Shown here piece after piece: positions 32,800-42,821 of a DNA stretch of 64,000 nucleotides. Positions within the stretch are counted from its first letter, which is position 1, and the number at the start of each line of letters is the position of its first letter. Location: NCBI GenBank assembly GCA_050951585.1, contig JBMNJI010000007.1, positions 124,001 through 188,000 on the forward strand, written 5' to 3'. The notes below the pieces were generated by a model. The model saw nothing but the letters and a program-made list of their open reading frames with translations. It made no database searches and was not told where the DNA came from. The translations under genes were made by a program, and so were the position numbers. The DNA comes from UBA3937 sp050951585. GTDB lineage: Bacteria; Bacillota; Peptococcia; DRI-13; DTU073.

Positions 32800-34542
32800 T
32801 TATTTTTCCCTTTTTAGTTGCCGAAGGGTCTTTTGATACTCCTCTTCCAACAATTCCTTGGCGGCTCCGGGCAAAGACATTTTGGCAATGATTTCACTGA
32901 GACGCATCCGCAAAACTGCTTCCGTTAATTCCTCTTCCGCGTTCTCAACCCCGGCGGCCTTTTGGCGGCTTTCCTCCCAGGCCTGCCAGTTTCCTTCGAA
33001 CTCCGTAATCTGTTGATTCTCCAGAATCAGCAAGCGATCCGCCACCGCATCCACAAAAGCACGGTCATGGGACACAAATAAGACGGTCCCCGCATATTCG
33101 CCAAGGATCTTCTGCAACGCTTCAAGTGAAGTAAGATCAAGATAATTGGTCGGCTCATCCAATAGTAAAACATTCGCCCTGGAGACAAATAGTTTGGCAA
33201 AGGATACCTTGATTCTTTCCCCGCCGCTCAGTACCCCCACTTTTTTATAAATATCATCACCAATAAAGAATAATCTCGCCAGGATGGTCCGCATTACAGT
33301 TTCATCCTGAATACTTTCTGCGCTGACGTTCTCGATGATCGTCCTGTCATAATCAAGATTCTCGAAGCCTTGATAAAAATAACCGATCCTTGCTTTAGGT
33401 ACAACGTATATCCCGTTTTTGCGCTCATGAATCAGGTTTAATAACGTCGTCTTTCCGGAACCGTTCTCGCCGATTAGGGCGGTCTTGCTCCCGTTGTAAA
33501 GCTTGAAGCCTGCATGCCGGAATATCTCGTTGTCTTGATCATAGCTAAAGCATAAATCCTCACAGGAGATAATAATTTTATTCCGTGGGGGTTCGGTTAA
33601 AGAAAAATCGAACTTCACCTGGGCACTTTTCCTGGGCTTCTCCTTCACTTCGAGCTTTTCGAGCCGCGTTTTCAGAGCATTGACAGTCTGATGCACCTTT
33701 TTCTGCCTTTCCTTCACCGCTCCCTTGTGCAGGCGGGCTTCGGAATTACCCATGCGTGAAGGCGCTTTCTTGATCTGTTTAGCTCGTTCAGACTGTTCGC
33801 GCACCGCATTCTCCAGTTTGCGTTTTTCCTCAAGGTATTGCTCATATTCAAAACGGGCGCGTTCCTCTTCAGCTCGTTTTTGTTCTTGATAAGCCGAGAA
33901 ATTTCCTTCGTAAACGGTTAGCTTCCCATTCCGAATCTCAATAATCTTCCGGCACAATTCATCCAATAATGTCCGGTCATGACTGATGAGAAGCAAGGTA
34001 TCCACTTCTCTCAGCTTTTCCTTTAATAATCTGATTCCTTGAAAATCAAGATTAGATGTTGGTTCATCAGCCAAAAGCACTGCTTTATCCCGACTTAATA
34101 CCTCGGCTATCTTCAGTCTGGTCTGTTCTCCCCCACTGACTTTACTCAACTCGAGTTTATCCCGTACTCCCAATTCCTTGAGCAATTTTTGCTTTGTCCC
34201 CGGCACAGCATCCGCTACATCTGTTTCATCTACCTCAATATCCGACTTTGCTGCATTTGCTTCATCTGCTTCAATATCCGACTGCGCTTCGGGCGCATTA
34301 CAGGATCGCCCGTCCTCTTCAGCAGAAAGCTGCTTTAGATAAGCCGGCTCGCAATACCTTCTTACCGTACCTGCATCAACCGTTATTTCACCGGCTAAGA
34401 TATTTAATAAGGTCGTTTTACCTGCCCCGTTTTGTCCGACAATCCCGATTTTGTCACCGGAATGAATCTCGAAACGATCAAAAGCGAGAATCAAACGGTT
34501 GGCAAAATATTTCTTTATATTGATAGCTTCTATCAGTAGCAT
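32800..34542 (-). CDS. ABC-F ATPase, Vga/VmlR-like ribosome protection type
   Basis: A 580-residue soluble protein with two ATP-binding cassettes. The first has GQNGAGKTT near residue 38, SGGEQ near 137 and DEPTSNLDF near 160. A charged linker (about 230-310) carries KKAPSRMGNSEARLHKG, typical of antibiotic-resistance ABC-F proteins. The second has GENGSGKTT near 358, LSGGERIKVSFAK near 435 and DEPTNYLDL near 457. No membrane domain. Such proteins eject lincosamide, streptogramin A or pleuromutilin drugs from the ribosome; actual specificity is unknown. An acidic insert (about 82-110, with two SDIE repeats) is unusual. The start at 34542 has AAAGGAGAG. Confidence 0.88.
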   Translation of the reverse strand: MLLIEAINIKKYFANRLILAFDRFEIHSGDKIGIVGQNGAGKTTLLNILAGEITVDAGTVRRYCEPAYLKQLSAEEDGRSCNAPEAQSDIEADEANAAKSDIEVDETDVADAVPGTKQKLLKELGVRDKLELSKVSGGEQTRLKIAEVLSRDKAVLLADEPTSNLDFQGIRLLKEKLREVDTLLLISHDRTLLDELCRKIIEIRNGKLTVYEGNFSAYQEQKRAEEERARFEYEQYLEEKRKLENAVREQSERAKQIKKAPSRMGNSEARLHKGAVKERQKKVHQTVNALKTRLEKLEVKEKPRKSAQVKFDFSLTEPPRNKIIISCEDLCFSYDQDNEIFRHAGFKLYNGSKTALIGENGSGKTTLLNLIHERKNGIYVVPKARIGYFYQGFENLDYDRTIIENVSAESIQDETVMRTILARLFFIGDDIYKKVGVLSGGERIKVSFAKLFVSRANVLLLDEPTNYLDLTSLEALQKILGEYAGTVLFVSHDRAFVDAVADRLLILENQQITEFEGNWQAWEESRQKAAGVENAEEELTEAVLRMRLSEIIAKMSLPGAAKELLEEEYQKTLRQLKREK

Positions 34543-34844
34543 AAAAAATCTCTCCTTTGCTAGCGCCGGAAAGATCAATGAAAAAGAAAAGATAACTGTA
34601 GACCCCAGATTATCAATTCCTCATCTATTTATTACCCTTTCATTAAACCAATCCAGCAAAATAAGTGTGCCGCTAACCGGTGTTTGCGCCATGACAAATC
34701 ATCACCTAGGCAAACAAAAAACGCCCGGTCCGCCGCCACAAAATATCTTCTTCAGATTATGAGCTGAATTAGTTTATCTTCATTAGTTAAATACCTCTGC
34801 CTTTCTTAAAATTAGTGAGTTCCCTTAAATATATTATAAATGAA
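34543..34844 (-). promoter_or_regulatory. Leader region of the ABC-F gene, possible attenuator
   Basis: A 302-bp gene-free stretch. It holds a short open frame at 34673-34702 (MICHGANTG then stop) preceded by AGGTG, and an inverted repeat TGTTTGC/GCAAACA (34681-34687 and 34710-34716) that covers it. ABC-F resistance genes are often regulated by drug-stalled leader peptides and attenuators, so this may be one. The ribosome binding site spacing is poor and no clear terminator T-run was found. Confidence 0.35.
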
Positions 34845-35276
34845 TTATGCTAAATGGGGAATAAGCTGTTTCTTTTTATAACCCAGGCCTGTAAACCTGG
34901 CCACTAACTCCTGCCGGTCGTCAAAAATATCCACGTTATAGGTGACCAGTCGGTTTTGCGTCGATACTTCGGTGGCTTTGGCAATCAGTTTCTTTCCTTG
35001 CCCTGCCTGAAAATAAGTAATATTTCCATTCACCGCCACCACAACCTGCCCGCACATATTGGAGGCTGCGGCAAAAGTATAATCAGCCAGCGTAAACATC
35101 ACTCCGCCCTGGACAATTCTTAACGCATTGAAGTGCCGCTCGGTAATCTCTAATTCGGAAACAGCATAGCCCGGTTTAACCTCAACCAGCTTGATGCCGA
35201 TAGAAGTGGCAAATTGATCTTTCGCGAAATACTCTTTAATTTCTTCTTCAGACATTGTCGCATTTTCTGCGTCCAT
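34845..35276 (-). CDS. PaaI-type hotdog thioesterase
   Basis: A 143-residue hotdog-fold thioesterase. The conserved region RHFNALRIVQGGVMFTLADYTFA (about 47-69) contains the HxxxxxxxHGG-like site with Asn and Gly-Gly as in PaaI, where NxxxxxQGG replaces His-Gly-Gly. The substrate would be an acyl- or aryl-CoA thioester; it is not predictable. AAAGGTGG precedes the ATG. The membrane protein gene at 35298 ends 21 bp upstream, suggesting co-transcription. Confidence 0.85.
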   Translation of the reverse strand: MDAENATMSEEEIKEYFAKDQFATSIGIKLVEVKPGYAVSELEITERHFNALRIVQGGVMFTLADYTFAAASNMCGQVVVAVNGNITYFQAGQGKKLIAKATEVSTQNRLVTYNVDIFDDRQELVARFTGLGYKKKQLIPHLA

Positions 35277-35297
35277 CTTCCCGGTTCCACCTTTCTT

Positions 35298-35996
35298 TTA
35301 CAAATATTTTTGCCCGTAGACTTTCTCCCCGATCACCACTTTCTCCACATATATTATTTCACAGTCGGGATCAGTTCGATCTAAACTGGTTTTCCAAAAG
35401 CTTTGTCCGATTTCATCAAAAACCGAAACATCAACCAGATGACCCTCCAAATAGATTATATCACCGGCACGTACCTGTTTTAAGCCGTACAAAACATCCT
35501 CATCGGCGTGAATAAGATGGTTGTTGGCAAAATGATCATTAATATAATCTGAGGAAAGGGGACAATCCTCCCGAAAAGTCATGTTGCAAATCCGCCCTTC
35601 GTGACTAAATCGATAATATTTCTCCATTTCCTGATCAGCCAGTTTCCCCCACACCATGGCAAAGTCATATTGGGAAAGAAGCGTGCTCCAATCACCATCC
35701 GGCAAATAATTAATGCTTGTTACCTTCCCAACCATTTGATAATCTGCTTTGCCCACAAAAGCAAAATTATACTGATCAGAGAATTTCGTAAAGTCCTCCA
35801 TGGTGCAGGCCATTTGTACCGGCTCCTGACTGACATCCAGTCCTCCATAAACAGTAACGACATTTTTTTTATAATACGGACTCTGGCTCAAAACGCCAAT
35901 GATTATGGCAACGATGATTAAAAAAGCAAGCACTGTTAATAAGCCGATATTTCCTTTGTTTGCCTTACTCTCAAACTTATTCCACATGATAAACAC
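35298..35996 (-). CDS. Hypothetical membrane-anchored protein
   Basis: A 232-residue protein with one N-terminal membrane helix (about 18-36, IGLLTVLAFLIIVAIIIGVL) and a soluble extracytoplasmic domain. The C-terminal part (AGDIIYLEGHLVDVSV near 175) resembles short beta-barrel OB-like stretches seen in other unknown secreted proteins. No family is assigned. The start is GTG at 35996 or ATG at 35987, with AAAGGGA upstream. Confidence 0.6.
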   Translation of the reverse strand: MFIMWNKFESKANKGNIGLLTVLAFLIIVAIIIGVLSQSPYYKKNVVTVYGGLDVSQEPVQMACTMEDFTKFSDQYNFAFVGKADYQMVGKVTSINYLPDGDWSTLLSQYDFAMVWGKLADQEMEKYYRFSHEGRICNMTFREDCPLSSDYINDHFANNHLIHADEDVLYGLKQVRAGDIIYLEGHLVDVSVFDEIGQSFWKTSLDRTDPDCEIIYVEKVVIGEKVYGQKYL

Positions 35997-36189
35997 ACAT
36001 TTCCCTTTCTACGGAGATTCTTATCTAAAATTTTACCATAAAAAGAGAAGTGGCACTAATTAATTCTTCGACCACGGCAGCAGTTTACTTCTGCCCCTTA
36101 ATCATTTATTATTATAATGTGGTGGATTAAGTAGTATACAATTATCTCATAGATATGACGGAATATTTAAAATGATGAGGTGAAATTCA

Positions 36190-39100
36190 GTGAACGATTC
36201 TAAGGTCTTACGCATCTTTGTGGAGAAGAAACCCGGCTTCGATATCGAAGCGCAAAAACTGTTTGCTGATCTCAGGATGATGTTGAATATCGATGAACTA
36301 ACCGGCTTGAGAATCATTAACAGGTATGATGTGGAAGGAATAACCCCGGCGGAATTTGCCGCCTCCCGGGATACTATTTTTGCGGAACCCACGGTTGACC
36401 GTATTTACCTGGAGGAGGTCTCCTTCGCTGAAGGCGAAAGAGTATTACCCATTGAATACCTGCCCGGGCAGTATGACCAAAGAGCCGACTCGGCCGCCCA
36501 ATGTATCCAGATTCTGACCCGCGGTGAACTGCCTGTCGTGAAAACAGCCAAACTGCTTGTCCTCGAAGGGGCACTTTCCGAAGAGGATTTCCAGCGGATC
36601 CGGGATTATTGCATTAACCCCATCGAAACCCGTGAAGCTAATTTGGACAAACCGCTTACCCTGTACACCCAAATGGAAACCCCGGCGGATGTGCCAATCC
36701 TCTCCGAATTCACTACCCTGTCGGACAGCGGACTGCAGGATTTAAGGGACAAATTGGGACTGGCCATGTCTCTGGCTGATCTGCAATTTTGCCGGGACTA
36801 TTTTAAAGATACCGAAAAACGTAACCCCTCGCTCACAGAGATTCGGGTGATCGACACATACTGGTCGGATCATTGCCGGCACACCACTTTTCAGACGGTC
36901 CTGGAAAAGATCGATTTTGCCGCAGGGCCCTATGCCGATTTGCTGCGGGAAACCTATCAGGACTACGCAAGCTCCCGGCTCAAAGTGACTAAACCCGGTC
37001 GGGAGAACGAAATTTGTTTAATGGATCTGGCCACTGTCGCCATGAAGCTCCTGAAGAAGGCCGGTTATCTGAATGACCAGGAAGTATCGGAAGAGAATAA
37101 CGCCTGCAGCATTGTGGTGAAAGTAAATACGGCAAACGGTCCGGAAGACTGGCTGGTCATGTTTAAGAATGAAACCCACAATCATCCTACGGAAATAGAG
37201 CCTTTCGGCGGTGCCGCCACCTGCCTGGGCGGTGCGATTCGGGACCCTCTTTCCGGCCGAGCCTATGTTTATCAGGCGATGCGGGTTACCGGCAGCGGTG
37301 ATCCCCGTACCGGCATTAAAGATACCTTGCCGGGCAAACTGCCTCAGAAAAAAATCACCACCGGTGCAGCCGCCGGCTATAGTTCCTACGGCAATCAAAT
37401 CGGGCTGGCCACCGGACAGGTTGCGGAAATATACCATGAGAATTTTGTCGCCAAAAGAATGGAAGTCGGCGCGGTGATTGCCGCCGCCCCGGTAAAAAAC
37501 GTGAAACGGGAAAGCCCGGTGCCGGGCGATGTTATTATCCTGTTAGGCGGTCGGACCGGGCGTGATGGCTGCGGCGGGGCGACCGGATCTTCCAAGGAGC
37601 ATACCGAAGAATCCCTCAGCACTTGCAGTTCGGAGGTACAAAAAGGGAATGCCCCCACCGAAAGAAAAATCCAGCGTCTCTTCCGTAATCCCCGGGTCAG
37701 CCTGATGATCAAAAAATGTAATGATTTTGGGGCTGGCGGCGTATCGGTAGCGATTGGCGAATTAGCCGACGGCATCGCTATCAACCTCGACAAAGTGCCG
37801 AAAAAATACGAAGGCCTTGACGGTACGGAGCTGGCTATCTCGGAATCACAAGAAAGAATGGCCGTCGTTGTAGCCGCAGCTGATGAAGCGGAATTCATCC
37901 GCCTGGCGCGGGAAGAAAACCTCGAAGCGACAACTGTCGCCACAGTTACGGAGGATAAACGAGTAATCATGGCCTGGCGCGGAAAAAGCATTGTTGACCT
38001 CAGCCGGGACTTTCTGAATACCAACGGGGCCAAACAGTACGCCTCAGCGTATGTGGTTTCGCCGCAAAAAGAAAATGCTTATTTTAAAACCTTGCCGCAA
38101 GAAATAGGGCATATGGATCTAGCGACCAAGCTCTCGGAAGCCTGGCTGGCCAATCTCGCCAACCTGAATCATTGCAGCCAACGGGGTCTGGTGGAGATGT
38201 TTGACAGTACCATCGGGGCAAATACCGTGTTACTGCCCTTAGGCGGGGCAACGCAACTCACTCCCCAGGAAGGTATGGCCGCCAAAATCCCGGTCCTGGA
38301 TGGCGAAACAACGACCGGAACCCTCATGTCTTACGGCTATAACCCGGAAATTGCCTGTTGGAGCCCCTTCCACGGTGCGGTCTTTGCCATCCTTGAATCC
38401 TGTGCAAAGATTGCAGCGATGGGCGGAGATTACCGGAAAATCCGTCTATCCTTCCAGGAATACTTTGAAAAACTGGGTGATTACCCTGAAAAATGGGGTA
38501 AACCACTGGCCGCTCTCCTGGGCGCCTATGTCACACAAATGAAACTGAAGCTGCCCTCCATCGGCGGTAAAGACAGCATGTCCGGCACTTTCAAAGATCT
38601 GACCGTGCCGCCCACGCTGATCTCCTTTGCCGTTAATGTGGCGGATGATATGAGCAAAACCGTCTCCGCGGAATTCAAAGGAGCGGAGCATGATGTTGTT
38701 TTACTGCAACTGCCTTTTGACGAAAATGAGCTTCCCGACTTTGGGCAATTAGACAAAAATTACACCGCCCTCTACTGGCTGATCCAAAACGGGCAGATTC
38801 TTGCGGCACGCAGTGTGCGTTCCGGCGGTATGGCGGCGGCGGTGAGTGAAATGGCCCTGGGCAATATGGTAGGCTTCGCCTTTGCAGAAGATAAGCTCAG
38901 TCGCCCTGCCAGCTTGTTTGCCCCCCTATACGGCTCCATTCTCCTGGAGGTTGCCCCCGGTCAGGATGTGCAAAGTCTTTTCGCCGGTCTCCCCTATCAG
39001 GTAATCGGCCAAACACAGGAAGAACCGGCCATTACGCTGGGCAAAGAGAGCATTATCCTCGCGGACATCCGGCAAGCTTGGGAAAGCCCGCTGGAAAGAA

Positions 39101-40053
39101 TCTTCCCCACCCGGGTCAAAGTAGACGCAACAGAAGCACCCCGTGACGGACTGGTAGCGGGCAAGCAATTCCAAACCCCGCCCCTCCTGCAGGCGAAATC
39201 TCAAATTCTTGTTTCCTCAGGTGCGCAAGCATATTCTGCCAAACCTGACTTTGCCAAACCACGGGTCTTTATCCCCGTCTTCCCGGGAACCAACTGTGAA
39301 TACGATATGGCCAGAGCCTTTACTGATGCGGGTGCGAGCGTGGAAACAATGGTCATCCGCAATCTGACCTCAAGTGAGATAGATGAATCACTGGAAAAGA
39401 TGGCTCAAAGAATTACCCAGGCGCAGATAGTGGCCATCCCGGGTGGTTTTAGCGCCGGTGACGAACCGGACGGCTCCGGCAAATTTATCGCCACCGTCTT
39501 CCGCAATCCCCGCATCCGGGATGCCGTCATGAATCTCCTCAAAAATCGGGACGGATTGATGCTGGGAATCTGCAACGGCTTCCAGGCCCTAATTAAACTC
39601 GGGCTTGTCCCCTATGGTGAAATCCGAGAGATTGATGAAAACTGCCCCACCCTCACCTACAACGTCATCGGACGGCACGTTTCCAAACTGCTTTATACGA
39701 AGGTAGTGTCCAGACTTTCGCCCTGGTTCAATAACGTGGAACCGGGTCATCTGGCCGTCCTGCCGGTTTCTCACGGTGAAGGCCGCTTTATTGCCGGCAA
39801 GGAAGTCCTCGACACGCTCTTCGCGAACGGTCAGGTGGCAACCCAATATGTGACTCCGGCCGGAGTCCCCACCTACGATATGGACTTTAACCCTAACGGT
39901 TCCATGGAGGCAATTGAAGGGATAACGAGCCCCGACGGCCGTGTCCTCGGGAAAATGGCCCATAATGAACGAATTACCGCGAATACAGCGATAAATATCC
40001 CCGGCAACAAGGATCAAGGAATCTTTGCCGCCGGCGTGAACTACTTTAAGTAA
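36190..40053 (+). CDS. purL: Phosphoribosylformylglycinamidine synthase, single-chain
   Basis: A 1287-residue large PurL that converts FGAR to FGAM with glutamine in purine synthesis. Synthase halves come first (TYWSDHCRHTTF near residue 218, NHPTEIEPFGGAAT near 332, SIGGKDSMSG near 793). A C-terminal glutaminase domain starts near 1020 (FIPVFPGTNCEYDM), with the nucleophile Cys1128 in GICNGFQAL. This is the fused form found in Clostridia rather than the PurLQS split. The start is GTG with GAGGTG upstream. It stands alone, away from other pur genes. A strong terminator follows. Confidence 0.96.
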   Translation: MNDSKVLRIFVEKKPGFDIEAQKLFADLRMMLNIDELTGLRIINRYDVEGITPAEFAASRDTIFAEPTVDRIYLEEVSFAEGERVLPIEYLPGQYDQRADSAAQCIQILTRGELPVVKTAKLLVLEGALSEEDFQRIRDYCINPIETREANLDKPLTLYTQMETPADVPILSEFTTLSDSGLQDLRDKLGLAMSLADLQFCRDYFKDTEKRNPSLTEIRVIDTYWSDHCRHTTFQTVLEKIDFAAGPYADLLRETYQDYASSRLKVTKPGRENEICLMDLATVAMKLLKKAGYLNDQEVSEENNACSIVVKVNTANGPEDWLVMFKNETHNHPTEIEPFGGAATCLGGAIRDPLSGRAYVYQAMRVTGSGDPRTGIKDTLPGKLPQKKITTGAAAGYSSYGNQIGLATGQVAEIYHENFVAKRMEVGAVIAAAPVKNVKRESPVPGDVIILLGGRTGRDGCGGATGSSKEHTEESLSTCSSEVQKGNAPTERKIQRLFRNPRVSLMIKKCNDFGAGGVSVAIGELADGIAINLDKVPKKYEGLDGTELAISESQERMAVVVAAADEAEFIRLAREENLEATTVATVTEDKRVIMAWRGKSIVDLSRDFLNTNGAKQYASAYVVSPQKENAYFKTLPQEIGHMDLATKLSEAWLANLANLNHCSQRGLVEMFDSTIGANTVLLPLGGATQLTPQEGMAAKIPVLDGETTTGTLMSYGYNPEIACWSPFHGAVFAILESCAKIAAMGGDYRKIRLSFQEYFEKLGDYPEKWGKPLAALLGAYVTQMKLKLPSIGGKDSMSGTFKDLTVPPTLISFAVNVADDMSKTVSAEFKGAEHDVVLLQLPFDENELPDFGQLDKNYTALYWLIQNGQILAARSVRSGGMAAAVSEMALGNMVGFAFAEDKLSRPASLFAPLYGSILLEVAPGQDVQSLFAGLPYQVIGQTQEEPAITLGKESIILADIRQAWESPLERIFPTRVKVDATEAPRDGLVAGKQFQTPPLLQAKSQILVSSGAQAYSAKPDFAKPRVFIPVFPGTNCEYDMARAFTDAGASVETMVIRNLTSSEIDESLEKMAQRITQAQIVAIPGGFSAGDEPDGSGKFIATVFRNPRIRDAVMNLLKNRDGLMLGICNGFQALIKLGLVPYGEIREIDENCPTLTYNVIGRHVSKLLYTKVVSRLSPWFNNVEPGHLAVLPVSHGEGRFIAGKEVLDTLFANGQVATQYVTPAGVPTYDMDFNPNGSMEAIEGITSPDGRVLGKMAHNERITANTAINIPGNKDQGIFAAGVNYFK

Positions 40054-40071
40054 AGCGCATAGCTTTTTGCA

Positions 40072-40101
40072 ATCCCCTGCCAAAGATAGCAGGGGATTTT
40101 T
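40072..40101 (+). terminator. Rho-independent terminator of purL
   Basis: ATCCCCTGC pairs perfectly with GCAGGGGAT across an eight-base loop, followed by TTTTAT. It starts 19 bp after the purL stop. Confidence 0.9.
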
Positions 40102-40120
40102 ATCTTGCTATGATCCCTTG

Positions 40121-40153
40121 TTGGACAATATACTATTAGTATGGTTTTATATT
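40121..40153 (+). promoter_or_regulatory. Possible metal-responsive copA promoter with dyad
   Basis: TTGGAC (40121-40126) and TTATAT/TATATT (40147-40153) are separated by 20-21 bp. The dyad ATACTATTAGTAT (40130-40142) lies between them. MerR-type activators such as CueR use promoters with long spacers holding a dyad, so this fits, but it does not match a known copper operator. Confidence 0.3.
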
Positions 40154-40181
40154 CATATTTTTGATATACGAGGAGATTACC

Positions 40182-42656
40182 ATGAAAAAAATAACGATAC
40201 CTATTCAAGGAATGCACTGTGCGGCTTGTGCCGCCAGAATTGAAAAAGTAGTAGGCCAACTAAACGGCGTAGCCGGTGTTTCCGTTAATTTTGCCACGGA
40301 AAAAGCTACTGTGACATACGAACCGGACATCATCAGCATTGCCGGGATCAAACAAACCATCTCCCAGGCGGGATACCAGGTACTCGAAAGCGAAAGCAGC
40401 AAAGCCGCCGATGAAGACCGGCAAAGAAAAGAAAAAGAAATTCGCGCACTGTGGCGAAAATTTTATATCGCCGCCTTTTTTAGCATTCCCCTGCTCTATC
40501 TGGCCATGGGCCCCATGTTTCCGTGGTTCAAGTGGCCAATCCCCCAGTGGCTATTTCCAATGGAATATCCCCTGCGTTATGCCCTGGTGCAGCTTGCCCT
40601 CGTTCTTCCTGTTTTAATTGCGGGCAGACATTTTTATACCAATGGCTTCAGAGCGCTCTGGCAGAGAAGCCCCAATATGGACTCACTGATTGCCATGGGC
40701 ACTTCCGCCGCGGTCCTCTATAGCCTGTATGCCATCTATAAAGTATACAGCGGTTCTTTGGGGCATGTGGAAGACTTATATTTCGAAACAGCCGGGGTCA
40801 TCATTACCCTCATCCTGTTAGGAAAAACCCTCGAAGCAATCTCCAAGGGCAAGACCTCCGAAGCCATAAAAAAGCTCATCGGTCTTACCCCCAAAACAGC
40901 CATCATCATCGAGAACGGACAGGAAGTAGAAACTCCCGTGGAAGAAGTCCAGGTCGGTGATTCTATCCTCGTTAAACCGGGGGAAAGAATCCCGGTGGAC
41001 GGCATCGTCATCGATGGTCATTCCTCAATTGACGAATCAATGCTCACCGGCGAAAGTATCCCTGTGGAGAAAAAAGCCGGTGACGAAGTAATCGGTGCAA
41101 CGATTAATAAATACGGTTCGCTTACCTTCCGGGCAACCAAAGTCGGCAGTGATACTGTTCTTGCCCAAATCGTGAAAATGGTCGAAGACGCCCAAGGCTC
41201 CAAAGCGCCCATTGCCAAAATGGCCGATCTTGTCTCCGGCTATTTTGTGCCGATTGTTTTTGGGATTGCCCTCCTCTCGGCACTCATTTGGTACTTTGCC
41301 GGAGAATCTGCCACCTTTGCCCTGACCATCTTTATCTCCGTCCTGGTCATTGCCTGTCCCTGCGCCCTTGGACTTGCCACCCCCACCGCCATCATGGTGG
41401 GCACCGGTAAAGGCGCGGAACACGGCATCCTGATTAAAAGCGGCGAAGCACTGGAAACGGCCCATCAAATTAAGACAATCATTTTTGATAAGACAGGCAC
41501 CATTACAGAAGGGATTCCTGAGGTGACAGATCTTATTTCCGTGACCGACCTTCCGGCGGAACCGGCGGAGCAGCTTTCACCGGAAAACACACCGGAAACC
41601 ATTTCCCCGCCCACAGACTTAACACAAGACTCATCACAAAGCCTAGCACAAGACCTATCACAGGATTTATCACAAAGCTTATCACAAAACTTATCACAAG
41701 CGACCCTTTCTGAAAGACAAGCCCACTGGCTGGATAAGGTGCTTGACCGTGCCCAAAATATTGAAGATTGGTCTCAAGATGAACGAAAAAAACAGCTTTT
41801 ACAGCTGGCCGCCTCTGCGGAAAAAAACTCGGAACACCCCCTGGGCGAAGCAATCATCAGGGCAGCAGAAAAAGCCCGGATCGAATTGCTCGCGCCGGAC
41901 AAATTTACCGCTATCCCCGGTAAAGGAATAGAAACAGTGCTTAACAACAGCCAGGTAATCCTGGGTAACCGGCAACTCCTCCGCGAACGGGGCATCGAGC
42001 CTTTGCAACTGGAAGAGGTAGCAGACCGTTTGGCCTCCGCAGGAAAAACCCCCATGTATATCGCGATTGACGAAAAGATTGCCGGCGTTATTGCCGTGGC
42101 CGATGTCATTAAAAAGAGCAGTGCCCAAGCCATCGCCAGGCTTCAGTCCATGGGCATCGAAGTCGTGATGCTTACCGGTGATAACCAGAAAACAGCCGCA
42201 GCGATTGCCGGACAAGTGAACATTAAGCGGGTGCTCGCCGAGGTTCTCCCTCAGGATAAAGCCGAAGAAGTAAAGAAACTGCAAAACGAAGGCCGCATTG
42301 TTGCCATGGTCGGGGACGGCATTAATGATGCTCCCGCCCTGGCCCAGGCCAACATCGGCATCGCGATCGGTTCAGGCACAGATATCGCCATGGAATCAGC
42401 CGATATTGTCCTGATGCACAATGACCTTCTCGCTGTCCCCACGGCCATCAAGCTGAGTAAAAGCACGCTCAGAAACATCAAGCAAAACCTTTTCTGGGCC
42501 TTCGGTTACAATGTGGCCGGTATTCCCATTGCCGCAGGACTACTGCATGCCCTGGGCGGACCACTGCTCAACCCCATGTTAGCCGCGACCGCCATGTCCC
42601 TCAGCTCAGTTTCTGTCTTAACGAATGCCCTCCGCTTAAAAAGTTTTAAACCCTAG
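40182..42656 (+). CDS. copA: Copper-exporting P1B-type ATPase
   Basis: An 824-residue Cu+ ATPase. One N-terminal heavy-metal domain carries GMHCAAC (about 10-16). Eight membrane helices follow, with CPCALGLATP in the sixth, the TGES actuator motif, the phosphorylation site DKTGTIT, the HP motif (SEHPLG), and GDGINDAPALAQA. A hydrophilic insert between DKTGT and SEHPLG contains seven LSQ(D/S/N) units encoded by a 12-bp repeat and makes the protein longer than usual. It exports Cu+ across the plasma membrane. The start at 40182 has GAGGAG; the frame opens earlier at a TTG. Confidence 0.95.
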   Translation: MKKITIPIQGMHCAACAARIEKVVGQLNGVAGVSVNFATEKATVTYEPDIISIAGIKQTISQAGYQVLESESSKAADEDRQRKEKEIRALWRKFYIAAFFSIPLLYLAMGPMFPWFKWPIPQWLFPMEYPLRYALVQLALVLPVLIAGRHFYTNGFRALWQRSPNMDSLIAMGTSAAVLYSLYAIYKVYSGSLGHVEDLYFETAGVIITLILLGKTLEAISKGKTSEAIKKLIGLTPKTAIIIENGQEVETPVEEVQVGDSILVKPGERIPVDGIVIDGHSSIDESMLTGESIPVEKKAGDEVIGATINKYGSLTFRATKVGSDTVLAQIVKMVEDAQGSKAPIAKMADLVSGYFVPIVFGIALLSALIWYFAGESATFALTIFISVLVIACPCALGLATPTAIMVGTGKGAEHGILIKSGEALETAHQIKTIIFDKTGTITEGIPEVTDLISVTDLPAEPAEQLSPENTPETISPPTDLTQDSSQSLAQDLSQDLSQSLSQNLSQATLSERQAHWLDKVLDRAQNIEDWSQDERKKQLLQLAASAEKNSEHPLGEAIIRAAEKARIELLAPDKFTAIPGKGIETVLNNSQVILGNRQLLRERGIEPLQLEEVADRLASAGKTPMYIAIDEKIAGVIAVADVIKKSSAQAIARLQSMGIEVVMLTGDNQKTAAAIAGQVNIKRVLAEVLPQDKAEEVKKLQNEGRIVAMVGDGINDAPALAQANIGIAIGSGTDIAMESADIVLMHNDLLAVPTAIKLSKSTLRNIKQNLFWAFGYNVAGIPIAAGLLHALGGPLLNPMLAATAMSLSSVSVLTNALRLKSFKP
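41619..41702 (+). repeat. Seven-unit 12-bp tandem repeat inside copA
   Basis: Seven 12-bp units, consensus TTATCACAAGAC, encode LTQD, SSQS, LAQD, LSQD, LSQS, LSQN and LSQA in the ATP-binding-domain insert. The unit length keeps the frame, so copy number could change without breaking the gene. Confidence 0.85.
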
Positions 42657-42821
42657 GTAGATTTAAACCCCAGGCAAAAAATGTATACAATATTCAAGAC
42701 AAAAAGACCTTCCCAGCTGACGAAATAATCGTTATAATTATTATTTAAGTATAATATTCTACTAATATGTTGACTAGCATTCTAAAGCACGTCTGTTATA
42801 ACCATATGGAGGGATAAAACA

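Noticed and set aside
41619..41702. Could be a CRISPR-like or satellite array
   Set aside because: Units are 12 bp, contiguous without spacers and in frame with copA.
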